A stretch of DNA of 64,000 bases from Polaromonas sp. P2-4 (GCA_024703855.1 CP087965.1:256001-320000); one strand, 5' to 3'; numbered from the stretch's first letter, positions 29,987-41,393 are shown. Notes: generated by a model from the letters alone, not told the origin. A program made the numbers and translations.

Positions 29987-31396
29987 TCAGGCCTGCACAG
30001 CAGCAGGAACTGTGGCCGGGGATGCGACAGCTTGAGGTGTTTTAGGTTTGATCATTGCCTCGAACTCATGCCTGAAATGCTTGATCATGGCGCGCACCGG
30101 CATGGCGGCGGCATCGCCCAGCGCGCAAATGGTGCGCCCCTGGATGTTGTCGGCCACTGAATTGAGCAAGTCCATGTCGCTTTGACGGCCCTGCCCGTTG
30201 TGAATGCGGTCGACCACGCGCCACAGCCAGCCCGTACCTTCACGGCATGGCGTGCACTGCCCGCAGGACTCATGCATATAAAAGTAAGACAGGCGCTTGA
30301 GTGACTCCACCATGCAGCGGCTGTCATCCATCACGATCACGGCACCCGAGCCCAGCATGGAGCCGGCCTTGGCAATCGAGTCGTAGTCCATGGTGCAGTC
30401 CATCATGATGGACGCTGGCAGCACGGGCGCCGAAGAACCACCGGGAATCACGGCCTTGAGGGTACGCCCCTTGCGCACGCCACCCGCCAGTTCCAGCAAC
30501 TTGGCAAAAGGCGTGCCCATGGGCACTTCATAGTTGCCCGGCAACTCGACGTCGCCAGACACCGAGTAAATCTTGGTGCCGCCGTTGTTCGGTTTGCCGC
30601 ACTCTAGGTAGGCCTGGCCGCCGTTGCGGATGATCCAGGGCACAGCCGCAAAGGTTTCGGTGTTGTTGATGGTGGTGGGCTTGCCATACAGGCCGAAGCT
30701 GGCCGGAAACGGCGGCTTGAAGCGTGGCTGGCCTTTTTGCCTTCCAGAGACTCCAGCAAGGCGGTTTCTTCACCGCAAATATAGGCCCCAAAACCATGCG
30801 CAGCGTGGAGCTGAAAACTGAAGCTGCTGCCAAGAATTTTGTCGCCGATCAGACCGGCAGCACGGGCTTCATCCAGCGCTTCTTCAAAGCGCTGGTAGGT
30901 CGCAAAAATCTCGCCATGAATATAGTTGTAGCCCACGCTGATGCCCATGGCATACGCCGCAATCGCCATGCCCTCGATCACGCTGTGCGGGTTGTACTGC
31001 ATGATATCGCGGTCTTTGCAGGTGCCCGGCTCGCCCTCGTCCGAGTTGCAGACCAGGTATTTCTGGCCCGGAAACTGGCGCGGCATGAAGCTCCACTTGA
31101 GCCCGGTCGGGAAACCCGCGCCGCCCCGGCCGCGCAAGCTGCCCGTCTTGACCTCGGCAATCACCTGGTCAGGTGTCAGGCCCGCGCCGCCGTCTTGCCC
31201 CAGAATTTTGCGCAGTGCCTGGTAGCCGCCGCGCTCTTCGTAGTCTTTGAGCCGCCAGTTGCTGCCGTCGAGGTCTGCCAGGATTTGCGGGTTGATGTGC
31301 CGGCCGTGAAAACAGGTTTGCACGCCTGTGGCCTGCAAATTGCGACAGCACGTTTTGCGCTGCTGCGTTGGGTGTTGAGTTAGCTGCGAGCGTCAT
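29987..31396 (-). CDS. nuoF: NADH-quinone oxidoreductase subunit F (frameshifted)
   Basis: About 470 residues; binds NADH and [20 protein letters not shown] is the nucleotide-binding loop, [17 protein letters not shown] the FMN site, and [14 protein letters not shown] holds the N3 cluster cysteines. Shifts near 31342 (surplus T after [19 protein letters not shown]) and 30730 (after [10 protein letters not shown]). The start at 31396 lies 2 nt past nuoE. Confidence 0.9.
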
Positions 31397-31398
31397 GA

Positions 31399-31934
31399 TT
31401 ACTTCGCCTCGGCGGATTTCAGACCATCAATCAGTTGGTCCAGTTTTTCATTGCTCATGAAGCTGCACATCGTGAGGTCGTTGACCAGCATCACTGGCGA
31501 ATCCGCGCAGGCGCCCAGGCACTCGGACTGCTGCAGCGTGAAGAGGCCATCGGCACTGGTCTGGCCCATGACAATGCCCAGCTTGTGTTCCAGGTGCTTC
31601 AGCGCCTTGGCGCCATCGGCTGCAGCTGGCATGGCAAGTTGGTGCAAACATTGAGTTTGTACTTGCCCACCGGCTGCTGGTTGTACATGTTGTAGAAGGT
31701 GGTGACTTCGTGGACGGCAATCGGCGCCATGCCCAGGTAGTCGGCCACCAGTTTTTCGCTCTCGGCGCTGACAAAACCCTGCTCTTCCTGGACGATGGTC
31801 AGGCAGGCCATCACGGCCGACTGCTTCTGGTCTGCCGGGTACTTGGCAACTTCTTGGGAAAACCGCTGCAAGGTCTGCGCTGACAGCGCAGACGTGTGCG
31901 CTTGGGTTTGTTCAGGAATCATGGCTGGGGACAT
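31399..31934 (-). CDS. nuoE: NADH-quinone oxidoreductase subunit E (frameshifted)
   Basis: About 178 residues; thioredoxin-like fold with the N1a 2Fe-2S cluster. Visible ligands: NVCTNLPC near the shift and SECLGACADSPVMLVND. MACLTIVQEEQGFVSAESEKLVADYLGM precedes them. The shift is near 31630. Start uncertain: ATG at 31934 (MSPAMIPEQ) or 31922. Confidence 0.85.
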
Positions 31935-31950
31935 CAGAGAATTGTGGTTT

Positions 31951-33204
31951 TTAGCGGTCAATTTCACCGAACACAATGTCCATGGTGCCAATCACGGCAA
32001 CAGCATCGGCAATCATGTGGCCACGCGACATTTCGTCCATGGCAGCCAGATGCGGGAAACCGGGCGGGCGGATTTTCAGGCGATAAGGCTTGTTGGCGCC
32101 ATCGCTGACGATGTAAATGCCGAACTCGCCCTTGGGGTGCTCGACGGCGGCATAGGCCTCGCCTTCGGGCACGTGAAAACCTTCGGTGAAGAGCTTGAAG
32201 TGGTGAATCAGCTCTTCCATGTTGGACTTCATGGATTCGCGGTCAGGTGCCGCGACTTTGTGGTTGCTGGTGATCACCGGGCCGGGATTGACACGCAGCC
32301 AGTCGATGCACTGCTTGATGATGCGGTTAGACTGGCGCATCTCCTCGATGCGGACCAGATAACGGTCATAGCAGTCGCCAGTTTTGCCGACCGGAATATC
32401 GAAGTCCATCTGGTCGTAGACGTCGTAGGGCTGCTGCTTGCGCAAATCCCATGCGAAGCCGGAACCCCTGAGCATGGGACCTGTGAAGCCGAGGTTGAGT
32501 GCACGCTCTGGCGACACCACACCTATACCGACGGTGCGTTGTTTCCAGATGCGGTTGTCGGTCAGCAGCGTTTCGTATTCATCCACCAGACCGGGAAACT
32601 TGGCGACGAAGTCGTCAATGAAATCGAGCAGAGAACCCTGACGGTTTTCGTTCAGCGCCTCAATGGCCTTGGCATTCTTGACCTTGTTGACCCGGTATTG
32701 CGGCATGGTATCGGGCAAGTCTGGTAAACACCGCCCGGACGGAAGTAGGCCGCGTGCATCCGCGCGCCCGACACGGCCTCGTACATGTCAAACAAGGCCT
32801 CACGCTCGCGGAAGCAGTAAATCAGGATGTTCATCGCGCCGCAGTCAAGGCCGTGCGCACCCAGCCACAGCAAATGATTGAGCAGACGCGTGATTTCCGC
32901 ATACATCACGCGGATGTACTGCTGCACGAATTGGCACATCAACACCCAGCAGTTTTTCGATGGCCAGGCAGTAGGCCTGCTCGTTGGACATCATCGACAC
33001 GTAGTCGAGCCTGTCCATATAGGGCAGTGACTGGATGTAGGTTTTGCTTTCGGCGAGTTTTTCGGTGGCGCGGTGCAATAGGCCAATGTGCGGGTCGGCG
33101 CGCTGGATGACCTCGCCGTCGAGCTCCAGCACCAGGCGCAAAACACCGTGCGCCGCAGGATGCTGCGGTCCAAAATTGAGCGTGTAGTTTTTGATTTCAG
33201 CCAT
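31951..33204 (-). CDS. nuoD: NADH-quinone oxidoreductase subunit D (frameshifted)
   Basis: About 417 residues, 49-kDa-type quinone-site subunit. [25 protein letters not shown] carries the quinone-site histidines, and [31 protein letters not shown] and [28 protein letters not shown] are family blocks; the end DIVFGEIDR is typical. Shifts near 32945 and 32718 divide it into three frames. Confidence 0.9.
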
Positions 33205-33234
33205 GGTCTACCAAATTTTTTGCAGTGCTGATGC

Positions 33235-33332
33235 CGCGCGCCGGGCCGCCCCAAGCAAGGCAGCGCCCCACTCTTTAGTGCAAGGGGCAGCGAACTGCCG
33301 CAGGCTCACGCAGTGACGAGCGTGGGGGCTCA
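33235..33332 (-). repeat. Dispersed repeat family 2, between nuoC and nuoD
   Basis: Plus-strand GGGCCGCCCCAAGC, GCGCCCCACTCTTTAGTGCA, CACGCAGTGACGAGCGTGGG and GGGCTCA; the final TCA is the complement of the nuoC stop codon, so the element begins exactly at the end of nuoC. Confidence 0.7.
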
Positions 33333-33950
33333 TTGAACGCCACCGTAGTTGTCTTCGCGGATCACGCGGGGCGTAATCTCACGGGGCTCAATAGTGACTG
33401 GCTGGTAAATCACACGCTTTTGCTCGGGGTCGTAGCGCATCTCCACATAGCCCGTGGTCGGGAAATCCTTGCGGAAAGGATGACCAATGAAGCCATAGTC
33501 GGTGAGGATGCGACGCAGGTCGTTATGGCCTTCAAAAACAATGCCAAACAGATCAAACGCTTCGCGCTCAAACCAGTTGGCCGAATTCCACACACCATTG
33601 ACAGAGTCAACGACCGGGAAGTCGTCATCCGGGCAAAACACCTTGAGCCGCACGCGCTGGTTCAAGCTGACCGACAGCAGGTGCGATGCGACGCAGTAAC
33701 GCAGCCCGTCGTACTGGCCATCCTTGTACTCGGAATAGTCCACGCCGCACAAATCAATCAGTTGCTCAAACTGGCAGCCTGCCGCATCACGCAGCAGGGT
33801 TGCAGCCGCCAGGTAGTCAGCGGCAGCCACGGTCACGGTGACCTCGCCCAGCGCAATTTTCACACTTTTGGCTTTATCACCAAGCACTGCAGCTACGGTA
33901 TCGCCAATCTGCCCGGCAGACGCAGGAGAGGAAGAAGATGAGGGCAACAT
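33330..33950 (-). CDS. nuoC: NADH-quinone oxidoreductase subunit C
   Basis: Intact, 206 residues, 30-kDa subunit of the hydrophilic arm. [51 protein letters not shown] and the ending IREDNYGG are diagnostic. The open frame extends upstream into nuoB; the ATG at 33950 overlaps the nuoB stop by 1 nt and gives the usual length. Confidence 0.95.
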   Translation of the reverse strand: MLPSSSSSPASAGQIGDTVAAVLGDKAKSVKIALGEVTVTVAAADYLAAATLLRDAAGCQFEQLIDLCGVDYSEYKDGQYDGLRYCVASHLLSVSLNQRVRLKVFCPDDDFPVVDSVNGVWNSANWFEREAFDLFGIVFEGHNDLRRILTDYGFIGHPFRKDFPTTGYVEMRYDPEQKRVIYQPVTIEPREITPRVIREDNYGGVQ

Positions 33951-34429
33951 CAGGCCCTCGCAATCGTATTGGTGCGGCGAATTTTCTGCTGCAACTGAAT
34001 GATGCCGTACAGCAGCGCTTCGGCCGTGGGCGGGCAACCCGGTACATACACATCCACCGGCACAATGCGGTCGCAACCGCGCACCACGGAGTAGCTGTAG
34101 TGGTAGTAACCGCCACCGTTGGCGCACGAACCCATGGACAGCACCCAGCGCGGCTCGGACATCTGGTCGTACACCTTGCGCAAGGCCGGGCCCATCTTGT
34201 TGCACAGCGTACCGGCGACGATCATCAAATCGGACTGACGCGGGCTGGGACGAAACAACATGCCAAAACGATCGATGTCGTAACGCGCGGCGCCGGCATG
34301 CATCATTTCAACCGCACAGCAGGCCAGACCAAAGGTCATGGGCCAGAGCGAACCGGTCTTGGCCCAATTGACCACCGAGTCGTAACTCGTGGTCATGAAG
34401 CCTTCATTGAAAACACCTTCAAGCGACAT
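33950..34429 (-). CDS. nuoB: NADH-quinone oxidoreductase subunit B
   Basis: Intact, 159 residues; carries cluster N2 next to the quinone site. Adjacent cysteines in [17 protein letters not shown], and the further ligands in [22 protein letters not shown] and [23 protein letters not shown] loop ([18 protein letters not shown]) present. Confidence 0.95.
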   Translation of the reverse strand: MSLEGVFNEGFMTTSYDSVVNWAKTGSLWPMTFGLACCAVEMMHAGAARYDIDRFGMLFRPSPRQSDLMIVAGTLCNKMGPALRKVYDQMSEPRWVLSMGSCANGGGYYHYSYSVVRGCDRIVPVDVYVPGCPPTAEALLYGIIQLQQKIRRTNTIARA

Positions 34430-34492
34430 GCCCGTACCTTTTTTGGTAGATTTTTTGCAGACTTTTCAGCTGAGAACCCGGCGAGGGCATTC

Positions 34493-34852
34493 TTATTCCC
34501 AGTCCAGCGCACCCTTTTTCCACTCGTAGACAAAGCCCACGACCAGAATGCCCAGGAAAATCATGACCGACCAGAAACCCGCCGCCCCGACCTCTTTGAG
34601 CGCGACGGCCCACGGAAAAAGAAACGCAATCTCAAGGTCAAAAATAATGAAGAGGATGGCGACCAGGTAGTAGCGCACATCAAATTTCATGCGGGCATCT
34701 TCGAAAGCCTCGAAACCGCACTCGTAAGGGGAATTTTTTTCGCTATCGGGACGCACAGGACCCAACAAACGACCTAGCACCAGGGGCACGACACCGACAC
34801 CCACACCGACCAGAATAAACAAAAGAACGGGGAGGTATTGATCGAGGTTCAT
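34493..34852 (-). CDS. nuoA: NADH-quinone oxidoreductase subunit A
   Basis: Intact, 119 residues with three helices. [41 protein letters not shown] is the invariant core. The frame is open upstream to 34981 through the tRNA-Leu gene, so the ATG at 34852 is used. First gene of the nuo operon; its promoter must lie between here and tRNA-Leu or upstream of that. Confidence 0.95.
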   Translation of the reverse strand: MNLDQYLPVLLFILVGVGVGVVPLVLGRLLGPVRPDSEKNSPYECGFEAFEDARMKFDVRYYLVAILFIIFDLEIAFLFPWAVALKEVGAAGFWSVMIFLGILVVGFVYEWKKGALDWE

Positions 34853-34949
34853 CGTGGATTCAACTCCTGGAAACCGCTTGCGCAGCTCATACCAGTTTGC
34901 CGTTTGATTTTCGGCAGCATCGCCGGAGCGCTGCTGCCGATGCTTTATC

Positions 34950-35034
34950 TGGTGCGGACGGCGAGACTCGAACTCGCACACCTTTCGGCACTACCCCCTC
35001 AAGATAGCGTGTCTACCAATTTCACCACGTCCGC
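34950..35034 (-). tRNA. tRNA-Leu (anticodon GAG)
   Basis: Read on the minus strand: acceptor GCGGACG pairing with CGTCCGC, D-arm TGGTGAAATTGGTAGACACG, anticodon loop in CTTGAGG (GAG), a long variable arm typical of leucine tRNAs, T-loop GTTCGAGTC, and encoded CCA at 34950-34952. 85 nt. It lies upstream of nuoA. Confidence 0.95.
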
Positions 35035-35150
35035 GGTATTTAGCTGCCTGGATGGCATGAGGAAACCTTGCGGTTTTGAGCTTTCCAGACAGTCTTAGAG
35101 TTTACCCTGAAAAAGTATCGCTCCCGGCTGGAAGCAACACCAAAATCCGC

Positions 35151-35567
35151 TTATTTCGTCGGGATTTGCGCGGCACCCGATGCAGCGGGCGCAGGCGGCG
35201 CAGGAACTGCTGCGCTGGTCGTTGCAGGTGCCGTGGTTCCAGGAATTTGGGCGGCGCCGGATGCGGCGGCGGCTGGTGCCGGCGCTGTGACGGAGGCGCC
35301 TTCCAGAACGCTAGAGCCGGTGCGCTGCTGCGGATTGCCAAAGTAAGCAAGCAGCAAGGTAGAGGCGAAAAACAATGCAGCCAGAACCCCGGTACTGCGT
35401 GACAAAAAGTTGGCACTGCCGCTGGCACCAAACAAGCTGCCCGAGCCGCCACTGCCAAACGCTGCGCCCATGTCGGCACCTTTGCCGTGCTGCACCAGAA
35501 TCAGGCCAATCATGCCGAGCGCTGTCAGCATTTGCACAGCGAGGACAATGGTCAATACAACATTCAT
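35151..35567 (-). CDS. secG: Preprotein translocase subunit SecG
   Basis: 138 residues; membrane subunit of SecYEG that aids protein export. Two helices (VVLTIVLAVQMLTALGMIGLILVQ and STGVLAALFFASTLLLAYF) flank the conserved GKGADMGAAFGSGGSGSLFGASGSANFL loop. The tail is an Ala/Pro-rich linker containing an internal repeat (ASGAAQIP twice), common in beta-proteobacteria. It lies downstream of tpiA, as usual. Confidence 0.9.
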   Translation of the reverse strand: MNVVLTIVLAVQMLTALGMIGLILVQHGKGADMGAAFGSGGSGSLFGASGSANFLSRSTGVLAALFFASTLLLAYFGNPQQRTGSSVLEGASVTAPAPAAAASGAAQIPGTTAPATTSAAVPAPPAPAASGAAQIPTK

Positions 35568-35600
35568 ATTTACTCCTAATTTAATAGCGTGCTGCGCCCG

Positions 35601-36359
35601 TCATATTTGGGTTGCAGCAATAATTGTCAAAAAATCCGGGGCCTTGAGCGAGGCGCCGCCAATCAGCCCCCGTCAATATCGGGCTGCGCCAATAGCGTTG
35701 CCGCATTGGCCGCATTCATGCTGCCGCCGTAGAGAATTTTCACACGCGCCGACTGGTCGGTCGCCGCCTTGAGCTGAGCCCGCAGCAACGCATGAACCGC
35801 TTGCGCCTCTTCTGGCGAAGCGGTTTTGCCGTTGCCGATGGCCCACACGGGTTCGTAGGCCACCACAATCTCACTGATGCAGTGTCCGTTGGTGTGAATC
35901 ACCGCAGCCAGCTGGCGCTTGACCACTTCTTCAGTGCGACCCGCTTCGCGTTCGGCCAGCGTCTCGCCAATGCAGACGATGGGCGTGATGCCCGACGCCA
36001 ACGCGGCCTTGGCTTTGTCGGCCACCAGCGTATCGGTTTCACCATGGTATTGGCGGCGTTCGGAATGGCCAACAATCACATAACGGCAGCCCAGCTCCTT
36101 GAGCATGGCCGCGCTGACCTCACCGGTGTAAGCACCCGAGGCTTGAGCCGGAGACATCCTGCGCGCCCACGTCAATGGCCGACAGGCTGGAGATGTCGGC
36201 TTTCAGGGCTTGAACCTGCGCCAGGTAAGGCGCGGGCACACATACAGCGACATCGCAAGACGGCTTAACGGCCAGCCCCTGCGCCAATGCAACCAGCAAG
36301 GCTTCGTTGGCAGCCAGGCTGCCATTCATCTTCCAGTTTCCTGCAATCAGTTTTTTCAT
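35601..36359 (-). CDS. tpiA: Triosephosphate isomerase (frameshifted)
   Basis: About 252 residues of glycolysis/gluconeogenesis. N-terminus [14 protein letters not shown] with the catalytic lysine, then [10 protein letters not shown] (catalytic His), [11 protein letters not shown] (catalytic Glu) and [13 protein letters not shown] (phosphate loop). Shifts near 36158 and 35667 (one G missing); the repaired end reads [24 protein letters not shown] with a stop at 35601. Confidence 0.9.
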
Positions 36360-36371
36360 AGTGGGTGTCAG

Positions 36372-37358
36372 TTACCAGGTCAAGACGATTTTGCCGACAT
36401 GCTGGTTGGATTCCATGAGCGTGTGCGCTTTTGCCGCCTCAGAAGCAGCAAACGTGCTGTGGATCACGGGCTTGATCGCCCCACTGGCCAGCAACGGCCA
36501 GATTCTTTCCTTCAGCGCCCTGGCAATCGCGGTTTTGAACTCCAGCGAACGCGGGCGCAAGGTCGAACCGGTAATCGTCAAGCGCTTGCGCAAAACCAAA
36601 CCGGCGTTGACTTCCGCCTTGACACCGCCCTGCACTGCGATGATGACCAGGCGGCCATCTTCGGCAAGGCTCTCGACTTCACGCGCCACATAGCTGCCCG
36701 CGACCATGTCAAGAATGACGTTGACACCCAAGCCATTCGTCAGTTTTTTGACTTCTTCTGCGAAGTCGGCGGTCTTGTAATTGATGGCATGGTCGGCCCC
36801 CAAGGCCAGGCAGGCGGCGCATTTTTCATCGCTGCCGGCCGTCACCAGTACCGTAGCACCCAGCGCTTTAGCCATCTGGATGGCCGTCACACCAATGCCG
36901 CTGGAGCCGCCCTGAATCAGCAGGGTTTCGCCGGCTTGCAGGCCTGCACGCTCAAAAACATTGCTCCAGACGGTAAAGAAGGTCTCTGGCAGCGAGGCTG
37001 CTTCCACATCACTGAGACCGTGCGGCACAGGCAGGCATTGGCCAACCGGTGCCACGCACAGTTCGGCATAGCCACCACCAGCCACCAGCGCGCAAACGCG
37101 GTCGCCGATTTTGAAGCCCGCCGCAACCATCGCCTGCGCGTCACCATCGACGACGACACCGGCGACTTCCAGCCCTGGAATGTCAGAGGCCCCCGGCGGC
37201 ACCGGGTAATTGCCGGTACGCTGCAGCACGTCAGGCCGGTTCACGCCGCTGGCGCTCACACGGATCAGCACTTCGCCCGCGCCTGGGACCGGCGCAGGGC
37301 GCGAACCCAGACGCAGCACGTCAGGCGCGCCATATGAGGTAATTTCAACGACTTTCAT
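36372..37358 (-). CDS. NAD(P)H:quinone oxidoreductase, PIG3/zinc-type MDR family
   Basis: Intact, 328 residues. Medium-chain dehydrogenase/reductase fold with the nucleotide-binding LLIQGGSSGIGVTAIQMAKALGA and no structural or catalytic zinc cysteines, as in quinone oxidoreductases. GVNRPDVLQRTGNYPVPPGASDIPGLEVAGVV matches the PIG3 branch. Reduces quinones or other electrophiles using NADPH. Between tpiA (13 nt downstream) and pnp, all on the minus strand. Confidence 0.85.
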   Translation of the reverse strand: MKVVEITSYGAPDVLRLGSRPAPVPGAGEVLIRVSASGVNRPDVLQRTGNYPVPPGASDIPGLEVAGVVVDGDAQAMVAAGFKIGDRVCALVAGGGYAELCVAPVGQCLPVPHGLSDVEAASLPETFFTVWSNVFERAGLQAGETLLIQGGSSGIGVTAIQMAKALGATVLVTAGSDEKCAACLALGADHAINYKTADFAEEVKKLTNGLGVNVILDMVAGSYVAREVESLAEDGRLVIIAVQGGVKAEVNAGLVLRKRLTITGSTLRPRSLEFKTAIARALKERIWPLLASGAIKPVIHSTFAASEAAKAHTLMESNQHVGKIVLTW

Positions 37359-37369
37359 GGATTTTTAGA

Positions 37370-37430
37370 TCATTTGTGCCGCCAGCCCCCATGATTCGGG
37401 CGCAGGCAGCTACAAAATCAATAGCAGATA
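37370..37430 (-). repeat. Dispersed repeat family 1, copy 4
   Basis: Minus-strand GCTATTGATTTTGTAGCTGC, then CTGCGCCCGAATCATG, then GGGCTGGCGGCACAAAT. It fills the gap between the end of pnp and the quinone oxidoreductase gene. Confidence 0.65.
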
Positions 37431-37434
37431 TTGA

Positions 37435-39558
37435 TCAACCCCGGTCCTGATCCTGATTTTGGGCAGGACGGTCCAGCAGCGCTTTCATCGACAGCTTGAC
37501 GCGGCCTTTTCGTCGGTTTCCAGAACCTTGACCTTGACGATCTGGCCTTCGCTCAAGTAGTCGGTGACGCGCTCCACGCGCTCGTGGGCGATCTGGCTGA
37601 TGTGCAGCAGGCCGTCCTTGCCGGGCAGCAGGTTGACCAGTGCGCCGAAGTCCAGGATCTTGGTGATAGCGCCTTCGTAGACCTTGCCGATTTCGACTTC
37701 GGCGGTGATCTCGGCGATGCGACGCTTGGCTTCGTCAGCCTTGGCGCTGTCGTTCGACGCGATGGTGATGGTGCCGTCTTCCTCGATGTTGATCTGGGTG
37801 CCGGTTTCTTCGGTCAGCGCACGGATGACCGCGCCGCCCTTGCCGATCACGTCACGGATCTTCTCGGGGTTGATCTTCATCACGTACAGGCGCGGTGCGA
37901 AGTCAGACACTTCGGCCTTGGCTTCGCCCATGGCTTCCTGCATCTTGCCCAGGATGTGCATACGGGCTTCTTTGGCCTGGGCCAGTGCGACCTGCATGAT
38001 TTCCTTGGTGATGCCCTGGATTTTGATGTCCATCTGCAGCGCGGTGATACCGAAGGTGGTACCGGCAACCTTGAAGTCCATGTCGCCCAGATGATCTTCG
38101 TCACCCAGGATGTCGGTCAGCACGGCAAAGCGGTTGTCTTCCTTGATCAGGCCCATGGCGATACCGGCCACATGCGCTTTCATGGGAACGCCCGCGTCCA
38201 TCAGCGCCAGGCAGCCGCCGCAAACCGAAGCCATTGACGAGGAACCATTGGACTCGGTGATCTCGCTGACCACGCGCATGGTGTACGGAAACTCTTCTTT
38301 GCTCGGCAGCACGGCAATCAGGGCGCGCTTGGCCAGACGGCCGTGACCGATTTCGCGGCGTTTTGGGCTGCCGACACGGCCTGGTTTCGCCGGTGGCGAA
38401 CGGAGGCATGTTGTAGTGCAGCATGAAGCGGTCTTCGTAGTCGCCGGACAGCGCGTCGATGCGCTGTGCGTCACGTTCGGTGCCCAGCGTGGTGACGACC
38501 AGCGCCTGGGTTTCACCGCGCGTGAACAGGGCCGAGCCGTGGGTGCGGGGCAGCACGCTGTTGCGGATTTCAATCGCGCGCACGGTGCGCGTGTCGCGGC
38601 CGTCAATGCGCGGCTCGCCGGCCAGAATCTGGCTGCGAACGATTTTGGCTTCGATGTCAAACAGCATGCCTTCAACGGTGACACCGTCAAATGCAACGCC
38701 ATCGGCTTTCAGCGCGGCCATCACGTCGGCATAGGCCACGCGGCAGGCTTGCGTACGCGCTTGCTTGCTGCGGATCTGGTAGGCGGCTTGCAGTTTGGCG
38801 CCGGCCAACTCATTGACCTTGGCGATCAGCGGCTCGTCCTTGGCAGGCGCTTGCCAGTCCCAGACCGGTTTGCCGGCGTCGCGCACCAGTTCATGAATCG
38901 CGTTGATGGCGATGTTGCCCTGTTCGTGGCCAAATACCACGGCGCCGAGCATGATTTCTTCAGACAGTTGCTGGGCTTCGGACTCGACCATCAGCACAGC
39001 GGCTTCGGTACCGGCCACAACCAGATCCATTTTGGAATCTTTCAGCTGGGTCTTGCCGGGGTTCAACACGTACTGGCCGTCAATGTAGGCCACGCGTGCG
39101 GCGCCAATCGGGCCGTTGAACGGGATGCCGGAAATCGACAGCGCGGCGCTCGAAGCGATCAGCGCAGGAATGTCACCTTCGACTTCAGGATTCAGCGACA
39201 GCACATGGATCACGACCTGCACTTCGTTGAAGAAGCCTTCGGGAAACAGTGGGCGAATCGGGCGGTCAATCAGGCGCGAGGTCAGCGTTTCGAATTCGCT
39301 GGGGCGGCCTTCGCGCTTGAAGAAGCTGCCGGGAATGCGGCCGGCGGCGTAGGTTTTTTCCAGGTAGTCCACTGTCAGGGGGAAGAAGTCCTGGCCGGGC
39401 TTGGCATCGGTCTTGGCAACCACGGTGGCCAGCACCACGGTGCCGTCCATGTCGACCACGACTGCACCGCTGGCTTGACGCGCGACTTCGCCGGTTTCCA
39501 TCGTGACCTTGTGCTGGCCCCACTGGAAGGATTTGGTGACTTTGTTGAAAATGCTCAT
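37435..39558 (-). CDS. pnp: Polynucleotide phosphorylase (frameshifted)
   Basis: About 708 residues; 3'-5' phosphorolytic exoribonuclease of the degradosome. Two RNase PH domains ([46 protein letters not shown]), then KH ([26 protein letters not shown]) and S1 ([34 protein letters not shown]). Shifts near 38385 (one surplus base) and 37507 (one G missing); the repaired tail is [23 protein letters not shown]. Downstream of rpsO as in other bacteria. Confidence 0.95.
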
Positions 39559-39632
39559 GTTTTATCTCCACTAGTTTCAAGCACTTGAGGCAGTGCACGA
39601 GGCCCGGAGTGATGGCCGGCAGAACACGATGC

Positions 39633-39677
39633 CATTCCACAAAATGCCTGCAATTTCAGGTCTTTTCTTGTGGAATG
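39633..39677 (-). promoter_or_regulatory. Stem-loop in the pnp leader
   Basis: CATTCCACAA (39633-39642) pairs perfectly with TTGTGGAATG (39668-39677), and inside it CCTG/CAGG forms a second short stem. It lies in the rpsO-pnp spacer, about 75 nt before the pnp start. In E. coli a double-stranded pnp leader is cut by RNase III for autoregulation; this stem is a candidate counterpart. Confidence 0.5.
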
Positions 39678-39712
39678 ACACAGCGCGTGCTCGTTTTGCC
39701 CTGCTCCGAAGT

Positions 39713-39746
39713 AAAAAACGCCTGAGCTAGTGAACTAACTCAGGCG
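39713..39746 (-). terminator. Rho-independent terminator after rpsO
   Basis: CGCCTGAG (39719-39726) pairs with CTCAGGCG (39739-39746), followed on the minus strand by six T (39713-39718). It lies 20 nt past the rpsO stop, so some transcripts end here and others read into pnp. Confidence 0.8.
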
Positions 39747-39766
39747 CTTCATATTGGTTTTACCGT

Positions 39767-40033
39767 TTATTTACGCAGGCCAAGTTTGGCAATCAGGGCA
39801 ACATAACGGGCTGCGTCTTTGGACTTCAGGTAGTCCAGCAGCTTGCGGCGGCGGCTCACCATGCGCAGCAGGCCACGGCGACCGTGGTGATCTTTGGCAT
39901 GGGTTTTGAAATGGGGCATCAGTTCATTGATGCGGCCGGTCAGCAGGCCGACCTGAACTTCCGGGCTACCGGTGTCGTTGGCAGCGCGCTGGTTGGCCTG
40001 AACGATTTCGGCCTTGATTGATTTTGCGATCAT
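39767..40033 (-). CDS. rpsO: 30S ribosomal protein S15
   Basis: Intact, 88 residues, the usual length. [49 protein letters not shown] is diagnostic. Binds 16S rRNA early in assembly. The start at 40033 ([11 protein letters not shown]) follows GGAAGAACC; the open frame upstream is not coding. Confidence 0.97.
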   Translation of the reverse strand: MIAKSIKAEIVQANQRAANDTGSPEVQVGLLTGRINELMPHFKTHAKDHHGRRGLLRMVSRRRKLLDYLKSKDAARYVALIAKLGLRK

Positions 40034-40157
40034 GGTTCTTCCTTCGCACATAAGTGCACTTGCGAGCGATACAGCGTTCCCACCGTGGGAGTTGGCCGCT
40101 TTCGTCGTGATTCTGTCGTGATTTGCCGAGGGGTGTACCACCCAGCAAAGCCTGAGA

Positions 40158-41343
40158 TTATAGCGCAAGCCAGTGCTTCAGGCGATCTACGCCCTGCCCC
40201 AGCCTGGCAACATCCTGGCTGGCAAAACACCAGCGTAGCCAGCCTTGCGCCTCAGGCCCGGGGTTCACCATGAACGCGTTGCCGGGTGCCAGCCCCAGCC
40301 CGGCCTCCGCCACCAGGCGCTTGGCCGTCTCCAGAGAGTCGCCAAACCGCGCTTGGTCTTCCAGTCGAAAAAGGCGTACATGCCACCTTTCGCGGGGGCC
40401 ACCTGCACGCCGGGCACAGCCTGCAGCAGCGGAACCAACGTGTCGCGGCAGGTTTTCAGGTGGTTCACGACGCGCGGCGTGATGTCTGCGGTTCGCTCAA
40501 TCGCCACCAGCCCGGCGCGCTGCACAAACACCGGTGCACAAGAGGTGTTGAACTCCACCAGCTTGCCCATGTGCAGCGTCATGGACGGCGGCATCACCAG
40601 CCAGCCCAGGCGCCAACCCGTCATGAGAAAGCTCTTGGAAAAGCTATGGACGACGACCAGACGGTCTTCCGGGCTCATGATATCCAGAAAGCTGGGCGCA
40701 GCGCCATGAGGCGTCGGCTCAAAATAAAGCCGCTCATACACCTCGTCCGCCAAAATCCAGGTGCCGGTGTTTCGGCAGTGCGCCAGGATGGTTTCCTGCT
40801 CGTCCCGGCTCAGGGTCCAGCCGGTCGGGTTGTTCGGCGCATTGACGATCAACAGCTTCGTTTTCGGCGTGATGGCCGCCAGCAACTCGGCCATGTCCAG
40901 CTGCCACTGGCCGGCCACGGGCTTGAGGCTCACACATTTGACCTCTGCGCCCATGATGGCCGGCTGTGCCGTCAGGTTGGGCCAGACTGGCGTAACGGCC
41001 ACCACCTCGTCGCCCGCATTGACCAGCGCCTGCACGGCCAACATCAGCGCATTGACACCGCCCGAAGTGACGGCAACGCGCTCGGCGCCAATAGGCGCAG
41101 CGCCTGGGCAACGCAAGGCGGTCGCGTAACGGGCAATGGCGTCACGCAGCTCGGGCAAGCCGAGGTTGTGGGCGTAAAGGTCTCGCCTTGCTGCAACGAA
41201 GCAGCCGCGGCATCACGGATAAACGCGGGCGTGACCTCATCGCTCTCGCCAAACCAGAACTTGAGCACATCGGTGCGCCCCATGCCCGCATTGGCCACCT
41301 GGCGAATCATCGACTCTTCAAGATTTAAAACAGCTTGTCTCAT
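40158..41343 (-). CDS. PLP-dependent aminotransferase, class I/II (frameshifted)
   Basis: About 395 residues. Fold-type I features: [48 protein letters not shown], and [18 protein letters not shown] with the PLP lysine. Shifts near 41180 ([16 protein letters not shown] restored) and 40368; the true end ([28 protein letters not shown]) stops at 40158. N-terminus [20 protein letters not shown] is like aspartate-type aminotransferases. Exact substrate unknown. Confidence 0.8.
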
Positions 41344-41393
41344 GCTTGCCTTCGCTTCAATAAATAAGTTTGGTGTCCGGGTGGTATCAGGGT

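Noticed and set aside
34853..34981. Longer nuoA starting at 34981
   Set aside because: The added part would be translated from the tRNA-Leu gene; the ATG at 34852 gives the standard protein.
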